Shown here: in pieces, positions 28,855-37,337 of the stretch
How positions within the stretch are numbered: the first letter of the stretch is position 1
Layout: the number at the start of each line of letters is the position of its first letter
Assembly (NCBI GenBank): GCA_020721445.1
Contig: DYMU01000016.1
Span: forward strand, 1-62,585
DNA: 62,585 nucleotides
Direction: 5' to 3'
Source of the DNA: Gemmobacter nectariphilus
GTDB lineage: Bacteria; Pseudomonadota; Alphaproteobacteria; Rhodobacterales; Rhodobacteraceae
Notes under the pieces: model-generated
Databases searched by the model: none
What the model saw: only the letters and a program-made list of their open reading frames with translations
Told to the model about the DNA's origin: nothing
Program-made: the position numbers and the translations under genes

Positions 28855-29647
28855 TCGGAGGCACGATGTCCTGCACCAAGGCGCGGCGAGCCACCAGCCG
28901 GTCTGTCTGGTCCACCGTTCCGGGGCGGGGCTTGAAGAGTGTGGTATGCGCCTTGCGCGAGTCGTCCCAGGTCGCGGTGTAGTAGTACAGCGCGATCGAC
29001 AGCCGTGGTTCGCCCTGTGGGTGATTGACCGGCTCGGGGTTGCCATGGAACGTGTCTGACCCGGTCGAGAAGCAGACCATGCGGTTGTAAAGCGGCGTGA
29101 AGCTTGCCTCTTTCCGGGTCATTGCCTTGTCCCAGATCTCGAACGAACCGCCCCATTCCGTCCGCCAGTCAGGATTGAGGTAGATCAGCACGTTCAGCCG
29201 ACGTTCCAGCTTCATCTGCCGGTGCAGGTTGAAGTCGGCATGGATATCCAGATGTCCGCCGTTCAGCGTCTTGTGGATGCCCGCACCGATATAATACGGG
29301 TCCGGGATCAGGCCCTTGATCCCCGTCATCTCTTCAAGAAACAGAATGAAGGGACGGGCATTGAGGGCATGGAACAGGGACTTGGAAAAGAACGGCAGAG
29401 CCTCGGGGTTGTAGGAAGATTTCAGGTTTTCCTGGGGCCGTTCAAAGCTGTTCTCGGGTGCAGGCAGCGACGCGATGTCTGCACGCACCCTTTCCACGAT
29501 GGCTTCAGGCAGAAAATTGTCGACACAGATATGATTGTAGGGTCGGGCGGACTGATAGGAGCCCGCGCGTTCACGGCCGACGGTTCGGCACAATTCGGTG
29601 TCGATGGACAAGGTATCTGGATCAAGCGGATAAACCGGCATGGACAT
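28808..29647 (-). CDS. 2OG-Fe(II) oxygenase
   Basis: A 279-residue oxygenase of the prolyl-4-hydroxylase-like 2-oxoglutarate/Fe(II) superfamily. The iron motif H-x-D is in GGHLDIHADFNLH, with the distal His in TFHGNPEPVNHP and a following Arg (GEPRLSIALYYY) for 2-oxoglutarate. ATG 29647 (MSMPVYPL) is chosen; the frame is open to 29779. Members occur in polysaccharide clusters and may hydroxylate a sugar or amino-acid substituent; the substrate is unknown here. It is convergent and overlapping with the polymerase gene, and co-oriented with the flippase upstream. Confidence 0.85.
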   Translation of the reverse strand: MSMPVYPLDPDTLSIDTELCRTVGRERAGSYQSARPYNHICVDNFLPEAIVERVRADIASLPAPENSFERPQENLKSSYNPEALPFFSKSLFHALNARPFILFLEEMTGIKGLIPDPYYIGAGIHKTLNGGHLDIHADFNLHRQMKLERRLNVLIYLNPDWRTEWGGSFEIWDKAMTRKEASFTPLYNRMVCFSTGSDTFHGNPEPVNHPQGEPRLSIALYYYTATWDDSRKAHTTLFKPRPGTVDQTDRLVARRALVQDIVPPIIYRRIAGPLRRIGL

Positions 29648-29799
29648 GATCTGCACTTTCGATTGCAAAGGACACCTTCCCGATTTGATATGCCAATTCT
29701 TGCTTTCTCGCAACATAATGGGGCGGATTTTGGACTTTGGCGCTGCCAGGGAGGCAGTTTTAGTCCCGACCTGCTGCAATCGGATGCTGGCCGGATCGC

Positions 29800-31173
29800 T
29801 TATGGTCCCTTGATGAGGTAAAGCAGCGCCGCCAGCCCGAGAATCGCCACGATCCAGGCGACATCCATCCTGACCCGGCGACCAAGAACGGGATGGGCCC
29901 GTATGATCAGAAGCGGGGCTGCAGCCAGGGGGCTGAGTGCCGTGGCCAGAAGGGCGCCGCCTGTCCCAAACAGAGCAAAGCAGACCGGCAAGCTGATGCA
30001 GATCGCAATGGCGCGCAGGGCCGAGGTCGCCAGCATCGTGCGGCTGTGGCCCTCGCTCAGGACCAGCATGTTGAGTGACTGAAAGCGGCCAACCAGAATC
30101 CCCAGCCCAAGCAGCGGCATGAAGGTGGCTGATGTGGCGTAGATCTCGGGATAAAGCAGATCGATCAGCAGCGGGCCGCCAAACAGCATGGCGACAAAGC
30201 CTGCGAGACAGAGACCGTCAATCACGGTCGCAAAGCGGTAAAAGATCGCAGCCCTTTGCTCGGGCCGCTCGCGTCGGACCTGACTGAAAACGGAAAAGCC
30301 AACACTGTTGGTCAGCTTGCCAACCAGCTGGCTTGCTGCCTGAACCCACATCAGCGCAATATTATAAAAGCCGAAGCTTTCTGTATCGAGCAGCGCGCCA
30401 AGGATCAGCCGGTCGGCATGACCCGCAACAAAGGTCAGCGCCGAGGACGCCATCAGCCATTTGCCGAAGTGCCAGAGTTCGTCCGCGATCCGCCGGTCCC
30501 ATTCGAATGCCATCCGGGGTCCGGCGAAGACCAAATGGGTCAACACGAGGCGTACGGCCCCGCCAAGAAGTGAGCCGCACAAAAGGGCCCAGACCGTGGG
30601 GCTGATCAGCACCAGGCCCACCATGCCTACAAGCCCTGCGACCTGGCCCGTGATGTTCACGAGGGTAAGCCGCCCCATCGCCATATGGCGTTGCGCCAGA
30701 AACTGGTTCGTCGACTCGATGCCCTTCATCAGCATGGCAACAGAGGCCAAAGCGATCAGCCCGGGCAAGCGCGGATCGGCATAGACCGTGTCAGGGGCGG
30801 CCAGTACTGGGGTGAGAAGCCACAGCAAGAGCGCTGCGCCAAGAACCAGTCCTGCCAGAACCGTTCCTCGTACCGCTTGCACGACCCAACAGACACGCAG
30901 GAAACGGGGGGTTTCACCTTCGGGTGACTGCACGACGCTGCGGTGGATGCCAAGATCAGAGACCAGGACCAACCCTGCCAACAGCGTGCTCACCATCGCC
31001 ATCAGACCAAAGGCTTCTGGCAGCAGCAGTCGCGTCATCACCAGGTTTCCGGCCAGGCGCAGGGCTTGGGCAATGAGCAGTTCGGCCGTACTCCACCCCC
31101 CGGCGCGGATCGTACGGGCGCCCAGCGTCGTTGGGCGGGCAAGAAGTGTCTGAAGGCGTTTTGGCAGGCGCAT
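29800..31173 (-). CDS. Wzx-like polysaccharide flippase
   Basis: A 457-residue membrane protein of the MOP/Wzx exporter type (polysaccharide biosynthesis family, WzxC-like). It has about twelve to fourteen helices, an N-terminal basic segment before helix 1, and the typical LLLPEAFGLMAMVSTLLAGL in helix 2. LGIHRSVVQ and ALLDTESFGFYNIALMW are also family-like. It should flip lipid-linked repeat units for the Wzy-like polymerase. I prefer ATG 31173 (MRLPKRLQTLL) over the longer frame to 31257. It is divergent from the second GH/RTX gene. Confidence 0.85.
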   Translation of the reverse strand: MRLPKRLQTLLARPTTLGARTIRAGGWSTAELLIAQALRLAGNLVMTRLLLPEAFGLMAMVSTLLAGLVLVSDLGIHRSVVQSPEGETPRFLRVCWVVQAVRGTVLAGLVLGAALLLWLLTPVLAAPDTVYADPRLPGLIALASVAMLMKGIESTNQFLAQRHMAMGRLTLVNITGQVAGLVGMVGLVLISPTVWALLCGSLLGGAVRLVLTHLVFAGPRMAFEWDRRIADELWHFGKWLMASSALTFVAGHADRLILGALLDTESFGFYNIALMWVQAASQLVGKLTNSVGFSVFSQVRRERPEQRAAIFYRFATVIDGLCLAGFVAMLFGGPLLIDLLYPEIYATSATFMPLLGLGILVGRFQSLNMLVLSEGHSRTMLATSALRAIAICISLPVCFALFGTGGALLATALSPLAAAPLLIIRAHPVLGRRVRMDVAWIVAILGLAALLYLIKGP

Positions 31174-31327
31174 GTCGCTGCGATATACCATCGGGCGCAT
31201 CAGGCACAACACCCGCCTGCGGGATGGTCCGAGCGTGCTGCCCGGAAATACGCGCATAAAAATATGCGCGCAATAAGGGGCATTTTGCAGAAATCTCGGA
31301 TTTCAGGTAAGGGTAACCTGTGTCGCA

Positions 31328-31366
31328 CTTAGTGGCCCGCCGACTTTCTTAGTGGCAGCCGACTTT
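31328..31366 (+). repeat. Two tandem ~20-bp repeats before GH/RTX copy 2
   Basis: CTTAGTGGCCCGCCGACTTT is followed directly by CTTAGTGGCAGCCGACTTT (one base shorter). They end 20 bp before the start codon at 31387, just upstream of the ribosome site GAAAGGA. They may be regulator sites or the multi-repeat end of a lost IS21-like element. No matching opposite end was seen. Confidence 0.7.
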
Positions 31367-31386
31367 CCTTGAAAGGAACACGGCAG

Positions 31387-33432
31387 ATGATCCGTCTCGC
31401 GCGATCCTGTTACACGCCCTTGCGTCCCTTGCTGTCGGCCGTTTGTCTCGCAGCGCTTGTTTCGTCTGGCAGCATAGCGATGGGTGAGAGCTTGTCTGTT
31501 GGGGTTGGGGTATCGGATCCGACGTTGTCGTTTGGGGTGAGCGGAGTGTCGGATTCGTCGACGCTGATGCCGTTTGTGGATCTTGTGCGGATGATGCGGC
31601 CTCTGGTTGGGGATGCGGCGGTGGGGGGGTCTCGGATGACCAACCAGCAGCTTGCCGAGGGCGGCTGGCTGGATGCGGATGGCTGGCCGGTCGGGCTTCC
31701 TGACGGGGTGAAGTCGATCACCACGACATGGGACTGGTCAAGCAGCAACGCGGACCCTGCTGCGGCATCGCGGGCCGGGGTCTATGTGCTGACCTACGAG
31801 GGCTCGGGGACCTTGCAGGTGGGGGGCAACAGGGCGATCCAGGTGATCAGCTCGGAACCCGGGCGGATTGTGTTCGAGAACCCGACGGGCGGGACGATGT
31901 GGGTCAACATCACCGGGATCGATCCGGCAGGGACGGGTGACTATGTGCGCAACATGTCGCTGGTGGCCGAAAAGCATCTGGCGCTGCACGAGGCGGGGGT
32001 GCTGTTCAACCCGGACTGGCTGGCGGTCATCGAGGACGCGCGCGAGTTGCGCTTCATGGACTGGATGAAGGTGATCAACTCGCCGGTGTCGGACTGGGCG
32101 GACCGGACGCAGGTCACGGATGCGACCTGGTCGAATGTTGCGGGCATGCCGGTCGAGGTGATGGTGGAACTGGCCAACCAGACCGGAACCGACCCCTGGT
32201 TCAACATGCCTTGGCAGGCAACGGATGAGTATATCCGCAACTTTGCGACCTACGTGCGCGACCATCTGGACCCTGGGCTGGTGGCGAAGGTGGAATATTC
32301 GAACGAGAACTGGAACTGGGCCTTCAAGCATACGCACGAGATGCATGCGCAGGCCAAGGCGCTTTGGGGGGATGCGGCTACCAACCTTGACTATGTGGCG
32401 ATGCGGGCGACGCAGACGGCGGTGATCTGGGACGAGGTCTTCGGGGCTGAGGCTGAGGCGCGGGTCGAGAATGTGCTGGGTGGCCAGACCGCCAATCATT
32501 CGGTGGCCTCGCGCATTCTGAACGCCAAGATCTGGGCGGCGAACGACCCGGAGGGGTTCGTCGATCCGGCTTCGGTCTTTGATTCTGTGGCGGTGACGAC
32601 CTATTTTGGCAACAGCGTGATGGGCCATGCCAACCTGCGGGCCGAACTGCTTGATGTGCTGAAGACGCCCGGGATTGATGCGATGGCCTGGCTGGCGGCC
32701 CAGCTGATGGACCCCGACTACCCCAGTTCGATCCCGCAGATTGCGCTGCAATGGGAAAACAACAAGGCGGTGGCCGACCGCTTTGGCCTCGACATGATCG
32801 CCTATGAGGGCGGCCAGCACGTGCACCACAGCTTTGCCGTCAAGGGGCTGACCGAGGCCGATCTGACCGCTCTGACCAGCTTCATGACCGACTTCGTGCG
32901 CAGCCCCGAGATGGGCGCGCTTTACGCCGAGCTGTGGGATGCCTGGTCACAGGTGTCGGACGGCGCCTTCATGCAGTTTGGCGATGTCGGCATTGCCAGC
33001 AAATGGGGCTCCTGGACTCTTCTGTCGGCGCTTGGCGACAGCATCACGCCGCGCGCCGAGGTGCTGTTTGCCAACAACGCCGAGGAGGTGTCCTGGTTCG
33101 GTGACGGCGGCGGCGAGCGCTATCTGCAAGGCGTGACGCGCATCGCGGGCGACGGCGGCGAGACGCTGACCGGCACGCAAAAGGCCGACATCCTGATCGG
33201 GGGCGCGGGCGATGACATGCTGATCGCAGGCGCCGGCAACGACAGCCTGAACGGCGGCGGCGGCACTGACACCGTCATTCTCACCGGCCGCCCCACCGAC
33301 TACCGCGTCACCCCCCACGAGGGCGGCCACCACCTCAGCAGCGCCGATGGCACCGACTTCGTCGTCAACGTCGAAACCTTCACCTTCGAAGACGGAAAAA
33401 CATTCACACTGGAAGACTGGCTGCAGCGCTGA
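31387..33432 (+). CDS. Clan GH-A-like hydrolase with signal peptide, copy 2
   Basis: A 681-residue protein whose residues 32 to ~676 appear identical to the first 645 residues of the protein at 7978, including the Asn-Glu pair (Glu307) and the YEGG glutamate (Glu474). It differs at both ends. The N-terminus has a Sec-type signal: basic MIRLARSCYTPLRP, then LLSAVCLAALVSS and GSIA. The C-terminus stops after EDWLQR, so the PEP-rich linker and large RTX block are missing; only the short GGAGDD repeat run remains. GAAAGGA is nine bases before ATG 31387. The same catalytic domain thus seems equipped for a different export route. Confidence 0.82.
   Translation: MIRLARSCYTPLRPLLSAVCLAALVSSGSIAMGESLSVGVGVSDPTLSFGVSGVSDSSTLMPFVDLVRMMRPLVGDAAVGGSRMTNQQLAEGGWLDADGWPVGLPDGVKSITTTWDWSSSNADPAAASRAGVYVLTYEGSGTLQVGGNRAIQVISSEPGRIVFENPTGGTMWVNITGIDPAGTGDYVRNMSLVAEKHLALHEAGVLFNPDWLAVIEDARELRFMDWMKVINSPVSDWADRTQVTDATWSNVAGMPVEVMVELANQTGTDPWFNMPWQATDEYIRNFATYVRDHLDPGLVAKVEYSNENWNWAFKHTHEMHAQAKALWGDAATNLDYVAMRATQTAVIWDEVFGAEAEARVENVLGGQTANHSVASRILNAKIWAANDPEGFVDPASVFDSVAVTTYFGNSVMGHANLRAELLDVLKTPGIDAMAWLAAQLMDPDYPSSIPQIALQWENNKAVADRFGLDMIAYEGGQHVHHSFAVKGLTEADLTALTSFMTDFVRSPEMGALYAELWDAWSQVSDGAFMQFGDVGIASKWGSWTLLSALGDSITPRAEVLFANNAEEVSWFGDGGGERYLQGVTRIAGDGGETLTGTQKADILIGGAGDDMLIAGAGNDSLNGGGGTDTVILTGRPTDYRVTPHEGGHHLSSADGTDFVVNVETFTFEDGKTFTLEDWLQR
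31472..33416 (+). repeat. 1,945-bp direct repeat, copy B
   Basis: Apparently identical to 7970-9914, in direct orientation. Both ends fall inside the coding region: the left end at GCATAGCGATG within the signal-peptide junction, the right end in the CTGGAAGA just before the stop. A copy or conversion event must therefore have been recent. Confidence 0.95.
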
Positions 33433-33531
33433 CCCGCGCCGCATCCCAGGGGTTGCGCCACCATGGCCCCCGGCCTAAGACTGCCCTGCGCGGGGGCAGT
33501 GCCCCCGGGGACAGGACAGATCAGGATTGCG

Positions 33532-34641
33532 ATGACAGAGGATGCCCTGCAGGCCCCGCCCGCGCCCGGCCTGGCGCAAGGATCGGCCGAGGCCTTTGCG
33601 GCCTATCGGGCGACGCAGCGGTTCAGCTGTCTCGACGGTCTCAGGTTTGTGTTTATCATGGCCGTGCTCTGGCATCACGCGCCGGTCCACACCGCGCTGG
33701 CTGATCCGGCCCTGATCTGGGGCCGGGGCTTTCTGGGCGTCGACTTCTTCTTTGTGCTGAGCGGCTTTCTGATCACGACGCTCTTGCTGCGCGAAGAGAC
33801 GCGCAAGGGACGGTTTTCATTGCGCGGGTTCTACTGGCGGCGGCTCTTGCGCATCGTGCCGGTGTATTTCTTCGTGGTGACGCTGGTCGCGACTTATTAC
33901 ATCTGGGTCAAGGGCGAGACGCAGCATGCGGCCCTGCTGCCGTTCTATTACCTTTTTTTGTCCAATTTCCTGGTGAGCGACATCCCGCTCTTGTCACCGA
34001 CCTGGTCGCTGGCGGTGGAAGAACAGTATTATCTGCTTTGGCCGCTTTTGCTGTTGCTGGTGCCGCGGCGCTGGATCCTGCCGGTTCTGGGCGTGCTGAT
34101 AGCGGTCAATGTCGCGGGGATACTTGGGGTTTTCGCCCCTTTGGGCCTTGTACCGGTGGAAATGGGGATGCTGCGTCTGGCGTTGCCCAATGCGACCTAT
34201 GCACCGATCCTGATCGGCTCGGCCGTGGCGCTTGTGCTGCATGACCGGCGCGGCTTTGCCCGGGCTTGGCCGGCCTTGGGCGCGCGCGCCGCACCGCCCT
34301 TGGCGTTTGCCGTGCTTGTCGCGATCATCGCGCTCGCCCCGCCCGACCTGCGCGGCTGGCCGAACCTTGTGATCCATCTGGCGATGGCGGCCTGCCTTGT
34401 CACGCTGGTGATCCGCGACCGCAACGTCATGACGCCGCTTCTGGCCCTGCGCCCCCTCGCCCGCATCGGCGAGATCAGCTACGGGCTTTACCTTTACCAC
34501 CTGATCGCGTTGGCCATCGTGATGAAGGTGCTGCCAGATCTTTCGCCAACGGCGGTCTTTGCGGCCTATTCCCTGCTCGCCATCATGATCGCCGAACTCA
34601 GCGACCGCACGCTGGAGCGGTTCTTCCGGCGGTTCCGGTAG
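33532..34641 (+). CDS. Acyltransferase family 3 membrane protein
   Basis: A 369-residue acyltransferase-3 protein: CLDGLRFVFIMAVLWHHA carries the conserved Arg and His of helix 1, and GVDFFFVLSGFLITTLLLRE, RRLLRIVPVYFF and PTWSLAVEEQYYLLWP are textbook OafA/ExoZ-type motifs. About ten helices. ATG 33532 (MTEDALQ) follows CAGGA; the frame is open to 33463. It probably O-acetylates the polysaccharide. It lies directly after the second GH/RTX gene and is convergent with a sulfotransferase, 6 bp apart. Confidence 0.92.
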   Translation: MTEDALQAPPAPGLAQGSAEAFAAYRATQRFSCLDGLRFVFIMAVLWHHAPVHTALADPALIWGRGFLGVDFFFVLSGFLITTLLLREETRKGRFSLRGFYWRRLLRIVPVYFFVVTLVATYYIWVKGETQHAALLPFYYLFLSNFLVSDIPLLSPTWSLAVEEQYYLLWPLLLLLVPRRWILPVLGVLIAVNVAGILGVFAPLGLVPVEMGMLRLALPNATYAPILIGSAVALVLHDRRGFARAWPALGARAAPPLAFAVLVAIIALAPPDLRGWPNLVIHLAMAACLVTLVIRDRNVMTPLLALRPLARIGEISYGLYLYHLIALAIVMKVLPDLSPTAVFAAYSLLAIMIAELSDRTLERFFRRFR

Positions 34642-34647
34642 GGTCTT

Positions 34648-35586
34648 TCACTCGGGAACGCGGTATCCATAAGCTGCCAGATCATGTCCGATGCGTGCAG
34701 CGACCTTCTGGTTCGACAGCGCATAGGTATCCCCCAGCGTCTGGTCGATCAGCGCCATGCGGGCTGCCCGCATGGAACGGCGCAACGCATCGGGCGTCAA
34801 CCGGTCCACCCGGTAGGCGATAGCATTGGCGTTGAACCGCGTCGCCCGGCCCAGCCCGCGCGCATCCTGGCTGACAAGCCGGTTGGCCTGACGCAACGCA
34901 GCATAGGCCAGGTCTGACAAGGCCGGGTTCTCGATCCGCCCCGCCTGTCCGGCGCCGACGGCCGAGAGGTCTGTTCCGATCTGCGCCGACAGGAACCGCA
35001 GGACGCCGTTGGGATCGCTGACCATCCATTCCATCGGCACAAGCAGGATGTTGTCGGTGGGGAAATGCCGCTCGTAGCTGCGGATCAGGCGCTCATAGTC
35101 ATAATATGCCCGGTCGAGCACCGGATGAAGGAAGGATTGCGCGGGGGCGGGCGCCAGAAAATCCTGCAGGCTGCTGGTGTATCCGAACCGCAGGTACTGG
35201 CCGTACATCGAATAGATGATGCGGCGCTGCTCGCGGATCGTGATCAGGATCTTCGCATCCGGAAAGGCCGCAGCAAGCCGGGCCGCCTGCACCTCGCGCT
35301 GATATTTGGCGTGGAAGGGGCGTCCGGCCAATGCCTCGTCGGACAAAACGGCAAGCTGCCCGGCCGCGGCCGCCTTCATCAACAGCGGCGCAAAGGCCTG
35401 CCGCGGCACCTCGGGATCAAAGGCATCGCTGTCAGGCAGAATGAACTGCCCATGGATCATCGCCACGTCCCCGCAATAGGCGATCTCATGGCCATTCTTG
35501 GCTTCGAACACACGCTTTTGCAGCCAGGTCGAGCCGGTCTTGTGCAGCCCGACATGGATCAGAAGCGGCGGATGGGCCTGTGTCAT
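34648..35586 (-). CDS. Sulfotransferase
   Basis: A 312-residue PAPS-dependent sulfotransferase: the 5'-phosphosulfate loop LLIHVGLHKTGSTWLQ is at residues 8-23 (the lysine-Thr-Gly-Ser-Thr is classical). ILITIREQRRIIYSMYGQYL supplies the 3'-phosphate Arg/Ser pair. It is of the heparan-type branch, which acts on carbohydrates. It is translationally coupled (ATGA overlap) to the glycosyltransferase upstream at 36782, so the two probably modify the same sugar. It is not closely related to the sulfotransferase at 20462. Confidence 0.9.
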   Translation of the reverse strand: MTQAHPPLLIHVGLHKTGSTWLQKRVFEAKNGHEIAYCGDVAMIHGQFILPDSDAFDPEVPRQAFAPLLMKAAAAGQLAVLSDEALAGRPFHAKYQREVQAARLAAAFPDAKILITIREQRRIIYSMYGQYLRFGYTSSLQDFLAPAPAQSFLHPVLDRAYYDYERLIRSYERHFPTDNILLVPMEWMVSDPNGVLRFLSAQIGTDLSAVGAGQAGRIENPALSDLAYAALRQANRLVSQDARGLGRATRFNANAIAYRVDRLTPDALRRSMRAARMALIDQTLGDTYALSNQKVAARIGHDLAAYGYRVPE

Positions 35587-36782
35587 GGCGATATCCTGTC
35601 TGCCAGGTGCGGCAACCGCCCGTCCTGACGCAGCCGGGCCAACGACTGTTCCAGGACCCAGCCCGTTTTGTTGCGCGGATCGCCGAGAAAGCTGCGGACA
35701 AGGTCAGCCCATTCGATGCCGACATAAAGTGTCTCGTGCGCTGCGGCTGAATTCCCCGACAGACGCGCGTAAAGGCCGGGATCATTCGTCAGATCGACAA
35801 CCCGATCCGCCAAGGATGCAGGATCGGCGGCGCGAAAGACCAGACAGTCCTGCCCGTCCCGCAAACGCCCGGCGAAGGCCGGATGATCCGACATCAAGAG
35901 CGGACTGCGCGACGCCAGAGCTTCGTAGATGGTGTTGGGCAGGCCCTCTGCATAGTCATGGCGTGACGGGACCACGACGACATCGCTGTCGCGCATCCGG
36001 CGGCGCACTTCGGCGTGGGCGATCTGCCCGGAAAAGTGGATCTGGTCAGCGATGCCCATGGCGGCGGCGCGGGCCTGCCAGACCTCTTGCGGACCAGGGC
36101 CTGCAAATTCGAACGCAAGCCGGATGCCGCGGTCACGCAGGCGGGCCGTGGCTTCCAGACAATCCCCGATGCCCTTGGGCTCGCTCAGCATGCCGGCAAA
36201 GAACGCCCGCAACTGACCGGACACCGCAGGGGCGGTCTTGGCACCCGGATCGACCGGCAGGCGGCTCCAGTCCCAGGGCACGATGCGTGTTTCGGGATAG
36301 GACAGCGTGGTTGCGACCGACTGCGAGGCGTTCAGGCTGTGGTTGGCCACGCAGGGAAACACGTCCGCGCTCAGGATCCGCCGCAGCTGCAGATTGGCGA
36401 TCAGTTGTTTCGGACCCGCACGGACGAAGAGATCGGCGAACAGTGGCAAAGTCGGGATCTTGTGCCGCAAGGCCCAGCGGAGCACGGGCGTGTTAGGGCT
36501 GCGGCAGACGATCAGGGCGGGGGCAACCTCGTCAAGAATCGGCTTGATCGCAGCCGCATCCCAACCGGTCTGCGCAGTGATTCCGATCGAGGCGAGGTTC
36601 TCGGTCAGTATTTCGCGGTGCGGCCGGTCGCAGATCGCAAGCGTGGTCACCTGATGTGCATGCCGCAGATCGGCGACAAAATCGACCGAGGCGCGCTGGT
36701 CCCGATAGGTCTCGGGCCCGCCATCGGCGAAGCGCCTGTAGGCCTCGCCGAAATCACCGTGCTGGAAAAACAGGACTTTCAA
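35583..36782 (-). CDS. GT4 glycosyltransferase
   Basis: A 399-residue GT-B enzyme with LKVLFFQHGDFGEAYRRF at the start, an N-terminal acceptor domain, and a C-terminal GT1 domain with RAFFAGMLSEPKGIGDCL, FEFAGPGPQEVWQAR and HDYAEGLPNTIYEALASRSP (E-x7-E). The family-like sequence begins at TTG 36782, with AAGG eight bases upstream. The longer open frame to 37295 encodes unrelated sequence and is probably not translated. It ends in a 4-bp overlap with the sulfotransferase. Confidence 0.86.
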   Translation of the reverse strand: MKVLFFQHGDFGEAYRRFADGGPETYRDQRASVDFVADLRHAHQVTTLAICDRPHREILTENLASIGITAQTGWDAAAIKPILDEVAPALIVCRSPNTPVLRWALRHKIPTLPLFADLFVRAGPKQLIANLQLRRILSADVFPCVANHSLNASQSVATTLSYPETRIVPWDWSRLPVDPGAKTAPAVSGQLRAFFAGMLSEPKGIGDCLEATARLRDRGIRLAFEFAGPGPQEVWQARAAAMGIADQIHFSGQIAHAEVRRRMRDSDVVVVPSRHDYAEGLPNTIYEALASRSPLLMSDHPAFAGRLRDGQDCLVFRAADPASLADRVVDLTNDPGLYARLSGNSAAAHETLYVGIEWADLVRSFLGDPRNKTGWVLEQSLARLRQDGRLPHLADRISP

Positions 36783-37031
36783 GTCTGCGCCTTGCTGGGC
36801 AATGGGGTATGTTGCGGTTGTAACGCCAGATACCAGCCTATGGAAGCCCGCAGGATCGCGCGCCTGACGGGTGTTGCAATAGGGATCAGCTTGGTTGGCG
36901 CTTGCCTCTGGGCGGGCACCCCCAGGCAGCATCCTGCCGATCGCGGGTCTGCGGGCTGGCGTCCTGGTAACCTGACGTACATCAGTCGCGGATAATTCAG
37001 GAACCCTGATGCAGGATGGAGTGCTATACGC

Positions 37032-37331
37032 ATGAAGAGTCTTGGGGCGTTGGAGCGACGCGACATGATGACATTGGCCGACCTGCGCGCGGAGCAACTG
37101 CGGCAGTCCCTCCCGCCGGCACGGGGGCAGGACACGGGGGCGGATGGGGTTGTGGCGTGGGTGTTCGTCTCGGTCCGGGCCCGACGGGGCCCGCCACCCT
37201 TGGCCCCGCTCTTGCTGACCGACCCGGTCATGCCTGAAAAACCCGGCGATCCTGCCGCCCTGATCGCCTGGCATCTGCAGGCGGATTGCTTTCACTTCGC
37301 CCCGCGCGGCACGCCCCGCAATCGGGGATAG
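37032..37331 (+). CDS. Small hypothetical protein
   Basis: A 99-residue frame with high-GC third positions. TLADLRAEQLRQSLPPARGQ is followed by VVAWVFVSVRARRGPPPL and LIAWHLQADCFHF. No domain is recognised. GGAG lies 12 bp before ATG 37032; ATG 37065 or 37068 are alternatives. It is convergent with the next acyltransferase (6-bp gap) and divergent from the glycosyltransferase at 36782. Confidence 0.45.
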   Translation: MKSLGALERRDMMTLADLRAEQLRQSLPPARGQDTGADGVVAWVFVSVRARRGPPPLAPLLLTDPVMPEKPGDPAALIAWHLQADCFHFAPRGTPRNRG

Positions 37332-37337
37332 CGGCGC

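Noticed and set aside
8000-33432. The 1.9-kb repeats as a composite transposon or IS pair
   Set aside because: The repeats encode a hydrolase, not a transposase, have no inverted ends, and their borders fall inside coding sequence.
36783-37295. 170-codon extension of the glycosyltransferase at 35583
   Set aside because: It is unrelated to GT4 N-termini. The enzyme's first strand (KVLFFQHGD) starts right at TTG 36782 with a ribosome site.
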